The translations under genes and the position numbers were made by a program. Below are positions 53,986-56,594 of a stretch of DNA of 56,594 bases, in pieces (the first letter of the stretch is position 1; each line of letters starts with the position of its first letter). The stretch lies in the NCBI GenBank assembly GCA_009843635.1, contig VYDB01000131.1, forward strand, positions 1 through 56,594. Direction: 5' to 3'. The stretch is from Gammaproteobacteria bacterium. GTDB taxonomy: Bacteria > Pseudomonadota > Gammaproteobacteria > Pseudomonadales > Azotimanducaceae. The notes beneath the pieces are model-generated. The model did no database searches and was not told the origin of the DNA. It was given only the letters and a program-made list of their open reading frames with translations.

Positions 53986-54874
53986 CCCCTTGGAGCCGGT
54001 TCTGGCGCAACTTGCGGAGCGGTTGGCGCAGGAGGCGGCCCAGCGCTACCGCATCGGCGCAGACCAGGCGCGCGGCCGCATCGAACGGGCGTGGCGCAGC
54101 CACCAGGCGTTGCGGGCGCTGGCCCGGAAGACCCCCTCAACCCGCGCCTTGGCCCGCACCCGTCTCTATCGGCAGGCGGCGTCACAGGCCAAGAAGGACA
54201 TCTACTACCGCCTGCGGCGCTATCGCCAAGAATCCAACGAGTTTTCCAAAGGGCTTGAACGGTTGCGCCGCGATGCCGCGGGTGCGGAAAGCCAAGCGGC
54301 GCGCGAGGCCTTGGCCCGCAGCCATGCCAGCACCGCCGAGCGGTGGCCGGACTTGGACGACTTCCTGGAGCGCACCCAACCCGTTTGGCGCGATTGCGCC
54401 ACGCTGTTGGACGTCGGTTGTGGCCTGATGCCTCTGCTGTTTCCGTTCGACCGGGTTGGCGACCGCTTCCGGCGCTACGTGGCCTGCGACCGGGATGCGC
54501 GTTGCATTGAAGCCGTGAACGCCTGCGGTCAAGTGCCGCCGGGGGGTTTGGAAGGCTGCGTTTGGGACATTGGCGATGGCTGGGAAGCCTTGGAGAACCA
54601 AACCGGCATCAAGCGTTATGATGCGGCCTTCCTGCTCAAGCTGGTGCCTGTGGTTGCGCGGCAGCAGCCTCGCTTGCTGGCGACGCTGGCGGATACGCCT
54701 GCGGACTGGTTGGTTGTCACCGGTTCCCGGCAAGCGCTGGCTCGGCGCCAAGACATTAGCCGGCGGGAACGGGCGGTCCTTGGCTCGTTCGCCAAGCGCC
54801 ACGGGCTGGTTGTGGAGTCGGAGTTTGAAACCCCGAGTGAACTGGGGCTGGTGATGCGCGGGGCTGGACTATGA
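53978..54874 (+). CDS. FmrO/Arm-like 16S rRNA methyltransferase family protein
   Basis: A 298-residue class I methyltransferase. A long helical N-terminus precedes HASTAERWPDL (117-127), motif I LLDVGCG (143-149), CDRDARC with the ribose-binding Asp171, and AAFLLKLVPVVARQQP (217-231). These correspond piece by piece to ArmA/RmtB-type 16S rRNA m7G1405 methyltransferases and to FmrO of aminoglycoside producers. Identity is low and the RNA target is not proved. ATG 53978 lies within the end of the transglycosylase gene (8-bp overlap), implying translational coupling and related roles. No aminoglycoside biosynthesis gene is near. Confidence 0.8.
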   Translation: MSDPLEPVLAQLAERLAQEAAQRYRIGADQARGRIERAWRSHQALRALARKTPSTRALARTRLYRQAASQAKKDIYYRLRRYRQESNEFSKGLERLRRDAAGAESQAAREALARSHASTAERWPDLDDFLERTQPVWRDCATLLDVGCGLMPLLFPFDRVGDRFRRYVACDRDARCIEAVNACGQVPPGGLEGCVWDIGDGWEALENQTGIKRYDAAFLLKLVPVVARQQPRLLATLADTPADWLVVTGSRQALARRQDISRRERAVLGSFAKRHGLVVESEFETPSELGLVMRGAGL

Positions 54875-55090
54875 AACTGCTTGCTTGGACTTGGCTTTTG
54901 CCGCTGCGGCCAGCTCTTCGGCATTCATGTCGATTCGCCCTTGGACGAACCATTGCGCCTGTTCGGCGTTGTTGAACGCCGTTGGGGCTGGGTAGGACTT
55001 GAGAAGTCCTAGCCGGGGGTTGGCGCTGCTGACCCGGAGCTCGCCGCCGCGAAGTTCCCAGTGGTAGTCCCCATGTACGCCGACGAACAT
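54869..55090 (-). CDS. small hypothetical protein
   Basis: A 73-residue protein, not recognised. Its N-terminal half is a possible beta hairpin (YHWELRGGELRVSS) and its C-terminal end a Lys/Ala-rich helix (AEELAAAAKAKSKQAVS). ATG 55090 is chosen because the longer frame upstream is Arg/Pro-rich and overlaps the methyltransferase-fold gene. It begins 11 bp after that gene, so they may be co-transcribed. Its last 6 bp overlap the convergent FmrO-like gene. Confidence 0.5.
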   Translation of the reverse strand: MFVGVHGDYHWELRGGELRVSSANPRLGLLKSYPAPTAFNNAEQAQWFVQGRIDMNAEELAAAAKAKSKQAVS

Positions 55091-55101
55091 GTGTTCGCGA
55101 C

Positions 55102-55863
55102 TTAATGGCAGACAACGCGCGAAGGGCTGGGATGGGGGTGGGGCTTGGTTCGGCGGACGGGGCGGGAACGTTGCTCTGCGTTCACCGATGGGCGCGGCGG
55201 GATGTGATCGACGTTTCCGTTGGCCTGCGGCGGCTGCGCGGATTGCCGAGACGCGCCTTGGAGGATGACTTCGACCAGCCCTCCGGTCCGCAACGCGCCT
55301 CGATCGATATCGAACAAATCCAGAGTGTCGTCCAATCGCTGCCAAGAATGGGGATATGGGGCAGGGGTGCGTTGCTGTGCCGACGTTTGGATCACTTCAT
55401 TGGCACTGAGAATATCGTATTGATGCTGCATGAGAGGCGCTGAGCGCTTTAGCGCGGCAAATGCATGCGCTCTGGTACCAGGCGTCACCCAAGGTCTCAG
55501 GGCTCGATTCAAGGCCTCTAAAGCGGCAGGAGCGAGATAGTTCGGAAAGTCCCACAGCAAGCAGGCTTGCAGGGGTTCATCAACCATCCACAGGGCTTCC
55601 TCAAAGCGAGCCGTCAGGGCATCTTGGTCCAAGTGTTGCTGCTGCTCGATGATGCTGCCGCTGAAGAGATCTGCGATGTGCACCCGGCAGCCTTTTGAAG
55701 TGAAGAACTCGATCGTCCGGGGCATGGCGGGGCCGACATCCAGGACGTTGAACCGGCTTGATTGGCTTATGCCTTCAAAGACCCATGCCAGCAACGCGGT
55801 TTCAATTGCAAAGGATCGTTGGCCTGCTGGCAACTCAAGGGCTGTTCCCGATGTGAAAGTCAC
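55102..55863 (-). CDS. SAM-methyltransferase-fold protein with degenerate motif
   Basis: A 253-residue protein whose FNVLDVGPAMPRTIEFF (about residues 38-54) occupies the motif I position of class I methyltransferases, with VHIADLF as the acidic beta2 end. The glycine-rich loop lacks its usual second and third Gly, so activity may be reduced or lost. The last 60 residues are Pro/His/Arg-rich and probably disordered. The start is GTG 55863, with GGGAG ahead of it, 13 bp after bactofilin. Function not assigned. Confidence 0.7.
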   Translation of the reverse strand: MTFTSGTALELPAGQRSFAIETALLAWVFEGISQSSRFNVLDVGPAMPRTIEFFTSKGCRVHIADLFSGSIIEQQQHLDQDALTARFEEALWMVDEPLQACLLWDFPNYLAPAALEALNRALRPWVTPGTRAHAFAALKRSAPLMQHQYDILSANEVIQTSAQQRTPAPYPHSWQRLDDTLDLFDIDRGALRTGGLVEVILQGASRQSAQPPQANGNVDHIPPRPSVNAEQRSRPVRRTKPHPHPSPSRVVCH

Positions 55864-55876
55864 GAAGCTCCCGCCA

Positions 55877-56458
55877 TTAAGTCCGCGCGGCGCTCTCTCG
55901 TGGGCTCGGCACTGCGCGTTTGACGGACGCAGCCTCGGCCTTTACGGATGCGGCAGCTAAAGGTGCGGCGGCTTGAGTCGGCGATTGCTGATTGCTGGCT
56001 TTCGGCTTTTGCGCCTCTTTTTGTTCAACTTTTTCCGCTTTCTCAACCGAGTCCGTGTCGATGGTGCCCTTGAACTTGCCGCCGCTTTCCAAGTTCACCC
56101 GAGGCGCGATGACATTGCCCAGCACCCAAGCGCTCTTGGTGAGCACCACTTGCTCGATGCCCACGATGTCGCCCACAACCCGGCCACTGACGTTCACCGT
56201 GGAAGCGGTGATGTTGGCCCGGACTTCGCCGGATTGGTTGACAGTGACGACGTTGTCGCGCAGATCGATGGTCCCTTCCACTTTGCCATCTATGAACAGA
56301 TCCTCGTTGCCGCTGACTTCGCCCGAAACGTTGATCCCCGGGCCGACAATGGCGACAGCTTGGGGCTCTGGCTTGGCCGCAGGGGATGCTTGTTGCGATC
56401 GCCTTGCCTGGCCAGCGTCGCTCGGTTCCTTTGCGCTGCGTTTGTCAAACATGCTCAT
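55877..56458 (-). CDS. bactofilin family protein
   Basis: A 193-residue polymer-forming cytoskeletal protein. The central domain, residues about 33-135, is a right-handed beta helix built from short repeats (GINVSGEVSGNEDLFIDGKVEGTIDL, VRANITASTVNVSGRVVGDI, GNVIAPRVNLESGGKFKGTI). It is flanked by disordered tails; the C-terminus is Lys/Ala/Pro-rich. Bactofilins scaffold cell-wall enzymes, chromosome-segregation proteins or appendage sites. GGAGGAAAGC precedes ATG 56458. It leads the minus-strand run with the methyltransferase-fold gene. Confidence 0.92.
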   Translation of the reverse strand: MSMFDKRSAKEPSDAGQARRSQQASPAAKPEPQAVAIVGPGINVSGEVSGNEDLFIDGKVEGTIDLRDNVVTVNQSGEVRANITASTVNVSGRVVGDIVGIEQVVLTKSAWVLGNVIAPRVNLESGGKFKGTIDTDSVEKAEKVEQKEAQKPKASNQQSPTQAAAPLAAASVKAEAASVKRAVPSPRESAART

Positions 56459-56594
56459 GCTTTCCTCCGGCTCACCCTAAAACTGTCAACTATATATCAT
56501 CTTTTAGGTCAATTTAACTCTTCGGGGTGCGCGGAAAATGCAGGGCTATTCAAAAGTCCTGACGGCGGTTGGCTGAGGTTTCCGGTTGGTTTTG

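Noticed and set aside
53978..54874. recently acquired mobile aminoglycoside-resistance gene
   Set aside because: No transposase, integron or repeat flanks it, its composition matches neighbours, and it is embedded by overlap in a local operon; similarity to ArmA/RmtB is distant.

Overview
The window is GC-rich, tightly packed bacterial chromosome with no rRNA, no insertion sequence and no CRISPR array. UvrB, a fused KorA with KorB, bactofilin and paired TonB-dependent receptors fit an aerobic marine-type gammaproteobacterium. That placement is inferred from protein style and is not proven by any marker here.

Layout. (1) 108-4139: a small coiled-coil membrane protein, then a tight plus-strand run of SDR, SRPBCC, DUF1214 and sulfotransferase genes. 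(2) 4136-7416: a TetR regulator divergent from a Rieske oxygenase across an AT-rich operator region, then a CmcJ/NvfI-type oxidoreductase with a SnoaL-like partner. (3) 7631-20682: a catabolic block with a hydroxyacid dehydrogenase, GPH-type transporter, two TetR regulators, a P450/amidohydrolase/SDR operon, a PhyH dioxygenase, an SDR, an aldehyde dehydrogenase, a VOC protein, a TIM-barrel isomerase-like protein and a second Rieske oxygenase. (4) 20789-26267: an MbnH-like dihaem protein and an MbnP-like copper lipoprotein, divergent from a very large multi-domain secreted protein. (5) 26364-39569: VOC, PhyH, SDR, two closely related TonB-dependent receptors around a cupin and a MaoC-like hydratase, a Rieske/SnoaL/SnoaL/ThuA operon and a second P450. 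(6) 39770-47184: sodium:solute symporter, acetoacetyl-CoA synthetase, SDR, tRNA-Pro(CGG) and 2-oxoacid:ferredoxin oxidoreductase korAB. (7) 47282-51580: uvrB, a VapBC module and a PD-(D/E)XK nuclease. (8) 51653-54874: an overlapping trio of MFS transporter, archaeal-type tRNA-guanine transglycosylase-like protein and FmrO/Arm-like rRNA methyltransferase. (9) 54869-56458: bactofilin with a methyltransferase-fold protein and a small ORF.

The genes of regions 1-3 and 5 look like the import (TonB receptors, transporters), oxygenation (three Rieske enzymes, two P450s, two PhyH enzymes, one CmcJ-type enzyme), dehydrogenation and hydration (SDRs, ALDH, MaoC) of an alicyclic, steroid-like or aromatic substrate, under local TetR control. 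AACS and KorAB could take the resulting CoA esters and oxoacids into central metabolism. The substrate cannot be read from the sequence.

The most unusual items are the transglycosylase/rRNA-methyltransferase pair (52948-54874) and the MbnH/MbnP locus, which stands without methanobactin biosynthesis genes. No gene-free stretch exceeds about 300 bases. The longest gaps (4787-5039, 7417-7630, 17774-17974, 34948-35165, 39570-39769) are divergent or leader regions, and operator-like palindromes were found in the first and fourth.
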